Shown: piece by piece, positions 34,999 to 41,980 of the stretch
How positions within the stretch are numbered: position 1 is the stretch's first letter
Layout: each line of letters opens with the position of its first letter
Assembly (NCBI RefSeq): GCF_013185185.1
Contig: NZ_JAAZWE010000003.1
Location: 372,001 to 436,000, forward strand
DNA length: 64,000 bases
From: Saccharibacillus endophyticus
GTDB lineage: Bacteria; Bacillota; Bacilli; Paenibacillales; Paenibacillaceae
Reading direction: 5' to 3'
Notes under the pieces: generated by a model
Told to the model about the DNA's origin: nothing
Seen by the model: the letters and a program-made list of their open reading frames with translations, nothing else
Database searches by the model: none
Position numbers and translations under genes: made by a program

Positions 34999-35104
34999 CG
35001 TCCGTAACCTTGTCACAAATCGGTGAACGTGCGCGAATCGTGCCGAGCGAAGTGGTATCCTGAAATATGAAGAAGAATTCGATAGTTAAAACGGAGGGTT
35101 TGCC

Positions 35105-35161
35105 ATGACGCGATATGTGAACGAAAGTGATCGGCAATCGATCGAAAGAAGTCTGCGATGA
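35105..35161 (+). CDS. Possible 18-aa leader peptide coupled to the next gene
   Basis: ATG preceded by a strong CGGAGGG six bases upstream opens an 18-codon frame (TRYVNESDRQSIERSLR). Its TGA overlaps the ATG of the following gene (ATGA). The following gene has only a weak binding site of its own, so its translation probably depends on this peptide's ribosomes. It could also be the remnant of a longer gene. Confidence 0.45.
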   Translation: MTRYVNESDRQSIERSLR

Positions 35162-35589
35162 GCGGCGCGCCGTTGATTCTCAGTCTTCGTCCGGGTCCGT
35201 TTGCGCGCTTGATCGAAGGGAACAAGCGGCACGAATTCCGGCGGCGTTTTCCGGATGAAGCGACCTCGGCCTTTTTGTATCTGGCTGCGCCGGTCTCGGC
35301 TGTCGCGGCTTACGCCGAATTCGGCCGTCCGATCATCGGAACGCCGGAAGAACTGGCCGCGATCGCGGAAAAAGACGAAGCCGGTTCCTATGCGGGTACG
35401 CTCGATTATTTCAAAGGCGTGTCGAAAGGATACGCGCTCCCGTTGCTGTCGCTGCGCGAGATCGAACCGATGCCGCTTACCGAACTTCGCGACACCTTCG
35501 GCTTCCGGCCGCCGCTTTCTTATCGTCGCGTAGAAGCCGGGTCTGCACTTGAGCATGAGTTGAACAAGAAGTTGGAGAACCAACCTTAA
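35158..35589 (+). CDS. PUA/ASCH-like domain protein
   Basis: 143 aa. PLILSLRPGPFARLIEGNKR and HEFRRRFPDEAT resemble the start of ASCH/PUA-like domains, where K/R-x-x-E-x-R residues follow the first helix and may bind RNA or nucleotides. The rest (GYALPLLSLREIEPMPLTEL) fits the same beta-barrel. Family assignment is tentative. The start overlaps the stop of an 18-codon leader frame. Confidence 0.65.
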   Translation: MSGAPLILSLRPGPFARLIEGNKRHEFRRRFPDEATSAFLYLAAPVSAVAAYAEFGRPIIGTPEELAAIAEKDEAGSYAGTLDYFKGVSKGYALPLLSLREIEPMPLTELRDTFGFRPPLSYRRVEAGSALEHELNKKLENQP

Positions 35590-35629
35590 GCATACAGAGC
35601 AGAAACTGGAGAAGAGGGGCTTGCCGGTA

Positions 35630-35953
35630 ATGGATGACTTTACGAAAAGACGGATCGAAAAGGTTATGCGGCATTATATGGAGAGTACCGCCGAAGAACA
35701 ATTGCGCAATCGTCGGAGCATCGGCTATGCGCTCGAAGGCGACGAATTGACGCTGGTCGAACAGCGCCCCTCGAAAGACGGCGCGCGCTGGATCGAGCTG
35801 CCCGTCGCGCAATTCCGTTTGGACGCCGGAGGCTGGCGCGTGTACGGATTGGACAGCGGCGGACGCTGGCATCTCGTATCCGAGATCGCGGCAAGCGAGA
35901 ATTTCGAGGCGCAGCTCGGTCGGGTAACCGCGAACGAATTGGGAATTTTTTAA
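35630..35953 (+). CDS. DUF3024 domain-containing protein
   Basis: 107 aa. MDDFTKRRIEKVMRHYMES, LTLVEQRPSK and the VAQFRLDAGGWRVYGLDSGG plus RWHLV segment match the small DUF3024 family of unknown function. AAGAGGGG lies 10 bases before the ATG; a TTG at 35621 is too close to it. It follows the ASCH-like gene by 40 bp, likely in one unit. Confidence 0.8.
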   Translation: MDDFTKRRIEKVMRHYMESTAEEQLRNRRSIGYALEGDELTLVEQRPSKDGARWIELPVAQFRLDAGGWRVYGLDSGGRWHLVSEIAASENFEAQLGRVTANELGIF

Positions 35954-36029
35954 GGAAAACCTTAAGGTTAATAGTTGACCGGTCGTATAGAAAAGAAGAT
36001 TAAATTCAAGCAGAAAAGAGGACGATGTC

Positions 36030-36404
36030 ATGAAGCACGCGGAAGAATTTCAAGAATTATGGGAAAGCCTGGTTCCCGACGGCGGCCAAGCGGCGACCGT
36101 TCAGGGGGAATTGATCCGTTCGGTCGGCCGTTTGCGCGACGAGGCCGAACGTAACGGAAATGCCAACTGGGATGAAGGATACGAGTTGTTTTGCGACTTT
36201 ATCGAAATCACGTTCCGCCCCTTGAGAATGGCCGATCCGCATGCCAGAGAACGGATCGAAGTGATTCTTAACCGAATGCGGCAGCCGAATATCGCTTATC
36301 TGGATTATGCGTTGTTCGACGAATTGGAGGATTATGCCGTCGACTGGTGCAAAAGCCATCCTGAACCGATCCCGAAACCGAATGATCCGAGGCAATATCG
36401 CTAA
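36030..36404 (+). CDS. Hypothetical protein, 124 aa
   Basis: Acidic soluble protein, mostly helical (EEFQELWESLVPDG, FCDFIEITFRPLRMAD). No signal peptide, membrane helix or known motif. AGAGGACG precedes the ATG. It is followed by a noncoding stretch with several palindromes and a terminator. Confidence 0.6.
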   Translation: MKHAEEFQELWESLVPDGGQAATVQGELIRSVGRLRDEAERNGNANWDEGYELFCDFIEITFRPLRMADPHARERIEVILNRMRQPNIAYLDYALFDELEDYAVDWCKSHPEPIPKPNDPRQYR

Positions 36405-36430
36405 TTTTGATTATCACAACAAACCCAGGT

Positions 36431-36582
36431 AATAACGGCTTCCACTGGTTCGGAATACATACGGATATGCCGTTATTTGAGAAATTTGCGATAGATGCTT
36501 CGAATAAATGCGTATATACATTTATTCGGAGCGAAGCAGCAATGAACAGAAAAGGTAAGGTTTAAATAGATATACGCATTTA
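36431..36582. repeat. Palindromes with alternative pairings in a 3' noncoding region
   Basis: AATAACGGC (36431-36439) pairs with GCCGTTATT (36469-36477). CGAATAAATG (36501-36510) pairs with CATTTATTCG (36519-36528). TAAATGCGTATAT (36505-36517) also pairs perfectly over 13 bp with ATATACGCATTTA (36570-36582), which excludes the second hairpin. No coding frame is visible. The stretch lies between converging genes. Confidence 0.6.
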
Positions 36583-36610
36583 CTTTACTCTGTAAAATAG
36601 CGAATAGAGC

Positions 36611-36636
36611 AAGCCGGGCAGAGGCCCGGCTTTTTC
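36611..36636 (+). terminator. Intrinsic terminator
   Basis: AAGCCGGGC (36611-36619) and GCCCGGCTT (36624-36632) form a perfect 9-bp stem with a 4-nt loop and run into T residues on the plus strand. It ends the plus-strand unit containing the gene at 36030; it may also serve the converging regulator gene, though the minus-strand T tract is poor. Confidence 0.8.
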
Positions 36637-36697
36637 ATGTCCCAAAAAGCTCTTATTCAAAATGAAGCGCTTCAACTTCCCATAACGAATAGGATTT

Positions 36698-37258
36698 TTA
36701 CTTGCCCTCCGTAAAAAACTCATCCCCGCCTTGCAGCCGATCCACGAACCCTTGCAGCCATACGTAATACTGTTCCGCATGCCGCATCTTATGCAAATCC
36801 CGCAGCGCTTCCTCCCGTTCTTCAGCCAAAGTTTCCGCCGACAGCACGATTTCTGATAACTCGGGAGCCACTTCGCGAATGCTGCCCAACATCACATCCA
36901 CTTCGCGCTGCAGCTTAGCCCCGAAGAAATTTCGGAAGGTGCGGAAAAAGTCGGTCTCGGCGACATACTGATCTTTGCGATCGCGTTTCTCGTCGAGTTT
37001 GTAAATCATCTGCGACTCGGTTAATGAACGCACGGCATAGCTCATATTGCTTTTGCTCATGTTCATGTAATCTTTCATTTCTTCCAGCGTCATCGGCCGA
37101 TCTTCGAAATACATGATGCCGTAGAGCTGACCGAACGTATGGTTCACGCCGTACAGATCCATAGTTGTCGCGATAGATTCGATTACTTTCTTTCGCAGCT
37201 CACTTCGCTGTGGCGATACGGAAGCCGTGGGTATCGTCTCAATCCATTCCTTTTCCAC
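36698..37258 (-). CDS. GbsR/MarR-type transcriptional regulator
   Basis: 186 aa. A winged helix-turn-helix (FEDRPMTLEEMKDYMNMSKS, then NMSYAVRSLTE) is followed by a helical dimer domain, the plan of GbsR, which represses choline-to-glycine-betaine genes in B. subtilis and senses choline. Here it is divergent from a sugar-type ABC importer. Regulation of that importer is likely from the arrangement; the ligand is inferred only by family. Confidence 0.85.
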   Translation of the reverse strand: MEKEWIETIPTASVSPQRSELRKKVIESIATTMDLYGVNHTFGQLYGIMYFEDRPMTLEEMKDYMNMSKSNMSYAVRSLTESQMIYKLDEKRDRKDQYVAETDFFRTFRNFFGAKLQREVDVMLGSIREVAPELSEIVLSAETLAEEREEALRDLHKMRHAEQYYVWLQGFVDRLQGGDEFFTEGK

Positions 37259-37337
37259 AATGTCACCCCTGAACCGAAATTAGAACCGCTTAAGGCCGAT
37301 TTATGCGTGCTCAACTTTTACAAGACTACCTGACGAT

Positions 37338-37391
37338 TTTACATTAAGATAATCTGCGTTTTTCAATTCGATTGTACAATCATGTTTGTAC
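37338..37391. promoter_or_regulatory. Overlapping divergent promoters with repeated TTGTAC
   Basis: For the regulator (minus strand): TTGAAA (37366-37361), 17-bp spacer, TGTAAA (37343-37338). For the importer (plus strand): a -10 TACAAT (37375-37380) with no good -35. TTGTAC occurs at 37372-37377 and 37386-37391, 14 bp apart, around that -10; the first is part of the palindrome TTGTACAA. This is a plausible GbsR operator. Confidence 0.4.
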
Positions 37392-37467
37392 GGATCGCAA
37401 GTGCAGACATCGAAACGCCAAAATCAAGCAGTCATCAAAAAAAATTGAACATAGAGGAGTTGGAGTT

Positions 37468-38346
37468 TTGCGTTTGAAAACGTTCAGAGAAGGGGAAGCG
37501 GTTCTTTTCACGCTGCCGGCTCTCGTGCCGCTGCTGGTGTTCTGGTTCGGCCCTCTCGGTTATATCGTCTATCTGAGCTTTACCGAGTGGGACTTTATGA
37601 GTCCGGAGAAATTGTTCGTCGGTCTGGAAAACTATACATATCTGCTGACGCATGCCGATTTCTATCAAGCTCTGAAAATTACGTTGTTGTTCGGCTTGGG
37701 TACGGTAATCCCGATTATCGTAGGCGGCTTGGCGCTCGCGCTGCTGATGAACAGTAAGCTGCGCTCCACCGGATTGTTCCGGGCCATGATGTTCTCGCCT
37801 TGGGTCACGCCGACCGTTGCCGTCTCGATTGCTTGGTCATGGATCTTCGAGCCGGAAGTAGGCCTGGCCAATCTGGTGCTCGGCTGGATCGGTATCTCGC
37901 CCGTAGGTTGGTTGCAGGATTCGACTTGGGCGCTGGTGGCCGTCATGATCGTGACCGTCTGGAAGTCGATCGGTTGGTCGATGGTGTTCTATCTGGTCGC
38001 GCTGCGCAATCTGCCGCAGGATCTGATGGAAGCCGCCGCGATAGACGGAGCAAACGCTTGGGACAAGTTCCGTGGCATCACGCTGCCGCTGATCTCGCCG
38101 ACCACGCTGTTCCTGTCGATCATCCTGACGATTCAATCGCTGCAAGCCTATGACCAGATCAACGTCATGACGCAGGGCGGTCCGGCCGGATCGACGCGCA
38201 CGCTGCTCTATATGTATTATCAATCGGCTTTCGAGTCGTTTAACGTCGGTGAAGCTTCGGCGATCGCCGTTATCATCATTCTGATCTGCGTGCTGTTGTC
38301 GGGACTGTCGTTCCTGCTCAGCCGACGCCTGGTGCACTACTCATGA
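37468..38346 (+). CDS. ABC transporter permease, UgpA/MalF-like
   Basis: 292 aa, six transmembrane helices. The EAA loop that contacts the ATPase is seen as DLMEAAAIDGANAWDKFRGI. Closest in character to sn-glycerol-3-phosphate/sugar permeases of the MalF class. The TTG at 37468 is seven bases after GAGGAGT and is preferred over the upstream in-frame ATG at 37372, which lies in the promoter. Its stop overlaps the next permease gene (ATGA). No ATPase gene is present; a shared MsmX-type ATPase is probable. Confidence 0.9.
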   Translation: MRLKTFREGEAVLFTLPALVPLLVFWFGPLGYIVYLSFTEWDFMSPEKLFVGLENYTYLLTHADFYQALKITLLFGLGTVIPIIVGGLALALLMNSKLRSTGLFRAMMFSPWVTPTVAVSIAWSWIFEPEVGLANLVLGWIGISPVGWLQDSTWALVAVMIVTVWKSIGWSMVFYLVALRNLPQDLMEAAAIDGANAWDKFRGITLPLISPTTLFLSIILTIQSLQAYDQINVMTQGGPAGSTRTLLYMYYQSAFESFNVGEASAIAVIIILICVLLSGLSFLLSRRLVHYS

Positions 38347-39266
38347 ACATAACCGAATCAAGAAAAGTAGAGCAAGAACGGGAACTTCATCGGGGAAGCC
38401 AGCGCGAACGCAGCAGCAAGTTCGTTCCCGTCGGCGAGCGCCTCGGCCGCACGATCCGCTACGCCCTGTTGGCGCTGATCAGCTTGGCAATGGCCTTTCC
38501 TTTTTATTGGATGGTGACGAGCGGCTTGAAAACGAACGACGAGATCTGGCAGTTCCCGCCGACCTTCTGGCCGGAATCGATCAACTGGAGCAATTACGCG
38601 GACGCTTGGAATTCGGCGCCTTTTGCCCGGTACATGTTCAACAGCATCTTCGTGGCGGTCTGCATCTGCGCGATTCAAGTGGTTAACGCCAGTATGATGG
38701 CCTACGCGTTGACCCATATGAAATTCCGCCTCAAAGGACCTTTTACCGCGATGGTACTGGTTGGCTACATGATTCCGACTACCGCCGTCTATCTGCCGAG
38801 TTACATGATCCTGAACGAATTGCACTTGCTGGATTCGTACGCCGGATTGATTATCTCCAACAGCGTCAGCGTGTTCTCGATCTTCCTGCTGCGTCAGGCG
38901 TTCATGCAGGTTTCGCACGAGTTGGTCGAAGCCGGACAGTTGGACGGCGCGTCGCACTTCCGAATCCTGTGGACGATTATGTCGCCGCTGATTCGTTCGT
39001 CGTTCGCGGTCATGATCCTGATTACCTTCATCGAACAGTACAATAACTATTTCTGGCCGATGCTGATTACCAAAGACCCGGATCTGAGACTCGTTTCGGC
39101 CGGACTCCGTGGATTCTTCGTCGAAGGCGGCGCTTACGGTTTGGCTTGGCCGCAGATTATGGCTGCCAGCGCATTCACCATCGCACCGTTATTGGTCCTG
39201 TTCGCCTTTGCGCAGAAGACGATTATGCAGAGCGTCAATATGTCGGCCGGCGTCAACAAGAGCTGA
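38343..39266 (+). CDS. ABC transporter permease, UgpE/MalG-like
   Basis: 307 aa with an unusually long basic cytoplasmic N-terminus (about 35 residues) before six transmembrane helices. The EAA loop is ELVEAGQLDGASHFRILWTI. It forms the membrane channel with the MalF-like partner. Its ATG overlaps the partner's stop. The substrate-binding lipoprotein follows 59 bp later. Confidence 0.9.
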   Translation: MNITESRKVEQERELHRGSQRERSSKFVPVGERLGRTIRYALLALISLAMAFPFYWMVTSGLKTNDEIWQFPPTFWPESINWSNYADAWNSAPFARYMFNSIFVAVCICAIQVVNASMMAYALTHMKFRLKGPFTAMVLVGYMIPTTAVYLPSYMILNELHLLDSYAGLIISNSVSVFSIFLLRQAFMQVSHELVEAGQLDGASHFRILWTIMSPLIRSSFAVMILITFIEQYNNYFWPMLITKDPDLRLVSAGLRGFFVEGGAYGLAWPQIMAASAFTIAPLLVLFAFAQKTIMQSVNMSAGVNKS

Positions 39267-39325
39267 TCGGCGCGATTTATGGCTTCACCCAACCACATCC
39301 CACACCCATTGGAGGAGAACAAAGA

Positions 39326-40732
39326 ATGAAACAAGGTCTGAACGCGGCACGCTTTGCGACGAAAAAACCGGGCGTTAAAAAATGGAGCTGGAAGGGCGGC
39401 ATGTCCATGCTGCTCGCGGCAAGCTTCGCGCTGCTCGCGGCAAGCTTCGCGCTGCTCGCAGCTTGCGGCTCATCGACAGGCGAAACGCCAACGGCTGCGG
39501 CAAGCCCGACACCTGCTGCGGCAGAATCGGCCAAGCCGGTCGAGATCGAATTCTGGTATGGCCTGGGCGGCAATCTGGGCGATAACATGAAGGCGAAGAT
39601 CGAGGCGTTCAACGCTTCGCAGGACGAAGTAATCGTGAAGGGCATCGCTCAAGCGGATTACACGGAAACGGAGCAAAAGCTGCAAGCGGCCATTGCTTCG
39701 AACAACGTACCCGCAGCCGTACTCAGCTCGAACATCGACTGGGCACGCAAAGGCTACTATGCGGAATTGGATGATATGATCGCAGCCGACAGCAATTTCA
39801 AGGCGGAAGACTTTGTTCAAACGTTCCTCGACCAAGGCAAAGTGGACGGCAAACAATATTTCCTGCCGATGTACGGAACAACGCAAGTGATGTACTACCG
39901 TAAAGACGCGTTGGAAGCGGCAGGAATTGATCCGGCGAGCTTGAAGACATGGGAAGCTTTGGCCGACGCTGCGGCGAAGATGACGAAGAAGGAAGGCGAC
40001 AAGACGACCTTCTACGGCTGGGAACCGATGTGGGGCGAAGGCAACATGATCGACGCGACGCTGAGCCGCGGCGGCAGCGTGCTGAGCGAAGACGGCAAGA
40101 CGGTTACGATCGACTCTCCGGAATGGATCGAGACTTGGGAACATTTCCGCAAATGGATTCACGAAGATCAGATCATGCGTATTCACTCCGGCGGCCAGGG
40201 CTGGGAGTATTGGTACAAAACGATTGACGACGTGATGAAAAACAAAGCGGCCGGTTACACGGGTTCCAGCGGCGACCAGGGCGACCTGGACTTCAGCGTC
40301 GTAGCGGCAATGGAGCAGCCGGGCTGGGAAGGCGTCGGCGAAGGCAAACCGGTCGCAAACGCGATTCAAGCCGGTATCGTAGCCAAAGCAAGCCCTGAAC
40401 AGCAGCAAGCCGCTTTCAAATGGTTCACGTACTTCATGCAGCCGGAAAACACGGCGGACTGGTCGATGAACACGGGCTACATCGCGGTTCGTCAGTCGGC
40501 GCTCGAAGATCCGGCATTCAAGGCATTCAGCGAAAAGAACCCGCAAATCAGCGTTCCGCTGCAGCAAGCTTCGCACGCGTCGGTTCCGTTCCAGGACCCG
40601 ACCGGAGGCAAGATCACGGATGCGCTGAAAGTAGCGGCTGACCAGGTTCAGATCAACAATGTACCTGCCGAACAAGCACTGAAAGAAGCACAAGCAAAAG
40701 CGCAAAGCGAACTGGATCGTATCTCGAAGTAA
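39326..40732 (+). CDS. ABC transporter substrate-binding lipoprotein, UgpB-like
   Basis: 468 aa. A lipoprotein signal peptide with lipobox LLAAC is followed by a Ser/Thr/Ala/Pro linker and a cluster D (type 1 extracellular solute-binding) domain. VEIEFWYGLGGNLGDNMKAK and FNASQDEVIVKGIAQADY recall UgpB, which binds glycerol-3-phosphate or glycerophosphocholine; YGTTQVMYYRKDALEAAGID is general to the family. The signal peptide core contains a perfect 21-bp tandem repeat. GGAGGAG precedes the ATG. Ligand is inferred only. Confidence 0.9.
   Translation: MKQGLNAARFATKKPGVKKWSWKGGMSMLLAASFALLAASFALLAACGSSTGETPTAAASPTPAAAESAKPVEIEFWYGLGGNLGDNMKAKIEAFNASQDEVIVKGIAQADYTETEQKLQAAIASNNVPAAVLSSNIDWARKGYYAELDDMIAADSNFKAEDFVQTFLDQGKVDGKQYFLPMYGTTQVMYYRKDALEAAGIDPASLKTWEALADAAAKMTKKEGDKTTFYGWEPMWGEGNMIDATLSRGGSVLSEDGKTVTIDSPEWIETWEHFRKWIHEDQIMRIHSGGQGWEYWYKTIDDVMKNKAAGYTGSSGDQGDLDFSVVAAMEQPGWEGVGEGKPVANAIQAGIVAKASPEQQQAAFKWFTYFMQPENTADWSMNTGYIAVRQSALEDPAFKAFSEKNPQISVPLQQASHASVPFQDPTGGKITDALKVAADQVQINNVPAEQALKEAQAKAQSELDRISK
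39410..39451 (+). repeat. 21-bp perfect tandem repeat inside the signal peptide
   Basis: Two exact copies of a 21-bp unit beginning CTGCTCGCGGCAAGC (39410-39430 and 39431-39451), with a partial third, encode LLAASFA twice. The repeat lengthens the hydrophobic core of the signal peptide by seven residues without changing the frame. Confidence 0.9.
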
Positions 40733-40767
40733 AGGTACGCTACCCGAACTTGCATCGAACAAACCGA

Positions 40768-40808
40768 CCGCAGGAGGGGCGCAAGCTGCGCCGTCCTGCG
40801 GTTTTTTT
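40768..40808 (+). terminator. Strong terminator between binding-protein and HAD genes
   Basis: CCGCAGGA (40768-40775) pairs with TCCTGCGG (40794-40801), with inner GGCGCA/TGCGCC (40778-40783, 40787-40792), followed by seven T. Only 32 bp separate it from the next start, so the downstream genes probably rely on read-through. Confidence 0.85.
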
Positions 40809-40840
40809 ACACCTACTATAGGAGTACGGGAGGGCGCGAC

Positions 40841-41614
40841 ATGGCAGAGTGGAAGCTTGAGGGGGAGCGCGACGTGCTGCGCGCGGACGCGATTTTGTTT
40901 GATAAAGACGGCACGCTGCTCGATTTTACGCATATGTGGGGATTTTGGGCGGATGTGGTGATCGATAGGTTCCGCGGGTTGTTGGCTGAACGCGGGTTAG
41001 TCATTTTGCAGGAAGATATTCCGGGCATCTGGGGGACGCAGCATGACTCGACAGGTTGGACGACCGGTTATGACAAGCGCGGGCCGCTGGCGATGGGCAC
41101 CATGGATGAGATGTACGCGATTCTCGTCTGGCATGGCTATCGGGCCGGATTGTCTTGGGCCGAATCGAAAATGATCGTGCGGGACTGCTTGCGGCATGCC
41201 GATGACGAGATGGAATTGGTGCGTCCTGCACGGCTGCTGCCAGGCGTACAAGCCTTTTTGGATCGCTGCCGGTTGCAGGGAATCCCGATAGCCGTCGTCA
41301 CCGCGGACGATACGGACAGTGCGCGATTGCACTTGCGTTGGCTCGGCATCGAAGATTATTTCAACGTCGTGATCGGCACGGATATGGCGGAGCGGGGCAA
41401 GCCGTATCCGGATTTGTGCCTGCTTGCGTGCGAGCGTCTGGGCGTTCCGCCGGAACGGACGATCGTGATCGGAGATACGGACGGAGACATGGAAATGGCG
41501 CGAGCGGCGGGGGCCGCGCTGAAGATCGGCATCGGCGAGCCGGGCGTACTGAAGCTGGCGGATTTGACTGTGCCTTCGTTCGAATGGCTGCTCGAAGGCG
41601 CGGTGAAGCCGTGA
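40841..41614 (+). CDS. HAD-family phosphatase
   Basis: 257 aa. Motif I is FDKDGTLLD (Asp21 nucleophile, Asp23 acid), motif II is VVTADDT, the Lys of motif III lies in ERGKPYPDL, and motif IV is VIGDTDGD. A helical cap lies between motifs I and II (phosphoglycolate phosphatase-like). It would dephosphorylate a small cytoplasmic substrate. GGGAGG precedes the ATG. Its stop overlaps the GTG start of the SMR gene. Context suggests it acts on what the upstream importer brings in. Confidence 0.88.
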   Translation: MAEWKLEGERDVLRADAILFDKDGTLLDFTHMWGFWADVVIDRFRGLLAERGLVILQEDIPGIWGTQHDSTGWTTGYDKRGPLAMGTMDEMYAILVWHGYRAGLSWAESKMIVRDCLRHADDEMELVRPARLLPGVQAFLDRCRLQGIPIAVVTADDTDSARLHLRWLGIEDYFNVVIGTDMAERGKPYPDLCLLACERLGVPPERTIVIGDTDGDMEMARAAGAALKIGIGEPGVLKLADLTVPSFEWLLEGAVKP

Positions 41615-41946
41615 ATCAGAATTCGTCGATCGGATGGGGGCTGCTCGCCGCAGCTATTGCGCTGGAGCTGAGCGGTACCATCTTGATGAAAGCTTCCGAC
41701 GGATTTTCCAGACTGTGGCCTTCCATACTTATGTTTGTCTGCTACGGTGCGAGCTTCACGCTGCTGAATTTCTCGGTAAAACATATTCCGCTGGGCGTGG
41801 CTTATGCGATCTGGTCAGGTGTAGGCATCACCTTGATCGGGGTGGTTGGGCATTACTTTTTCGGAGAGCGATTGAAATTGACTTCGTTGGTCTGGATAGG
41901 ATTTATTCTGATCGGAATCGTCGGGCTGAAGTGGAGCGAATCTTAA
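41611..41946 (+). CDS. SMR-family multidrug/quaternary ammonium exporter
   Basis: 111 aa, four transmembrane helices. The membrane-embedded Glu of SMR exporters is Glu19 in AIALELSGTILMKASDGFS, and the WSGVGITLIG motif of the third helix is intact, as in EmrE. SMR proteins exchange protons for cations such as quaternary amines. The GTG at 41611 overlaps the HAD stop (GTGA), so the two are translationally coupled. A single SMR gene suggests a homodimer. Confidence 0.9.
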   Translation: MNQNSSIGWGLLAAAIALELSGTILMKASDGFSRLWPSILMFVCYGASFTLLNFSVKHIPLGVAYAIWSGVGITLIGVVGHYFFGERLKLTSLVWIGFILIGIVGLKWSES

Positions 41947-41980
41947 GTCAATGACAGAAAGCCAAGTGGAGGGAATCGAT

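Noticed and set aside
37372..37467. Longer N-terminus of the MalF-like permease
   Set aside because: The upstream ATG overlaps the presumed -10 region, has no ribosome binding site and would add a basic unrelated tail; the TTG at 37468 has GAGGAGT at correct spacing.
39470..40933. A 487-codon minus-strand frame opposite the substrate-binding protein gene
   Set aside because: Antisense shadow; the lipoprotein on the plus strand is clear.
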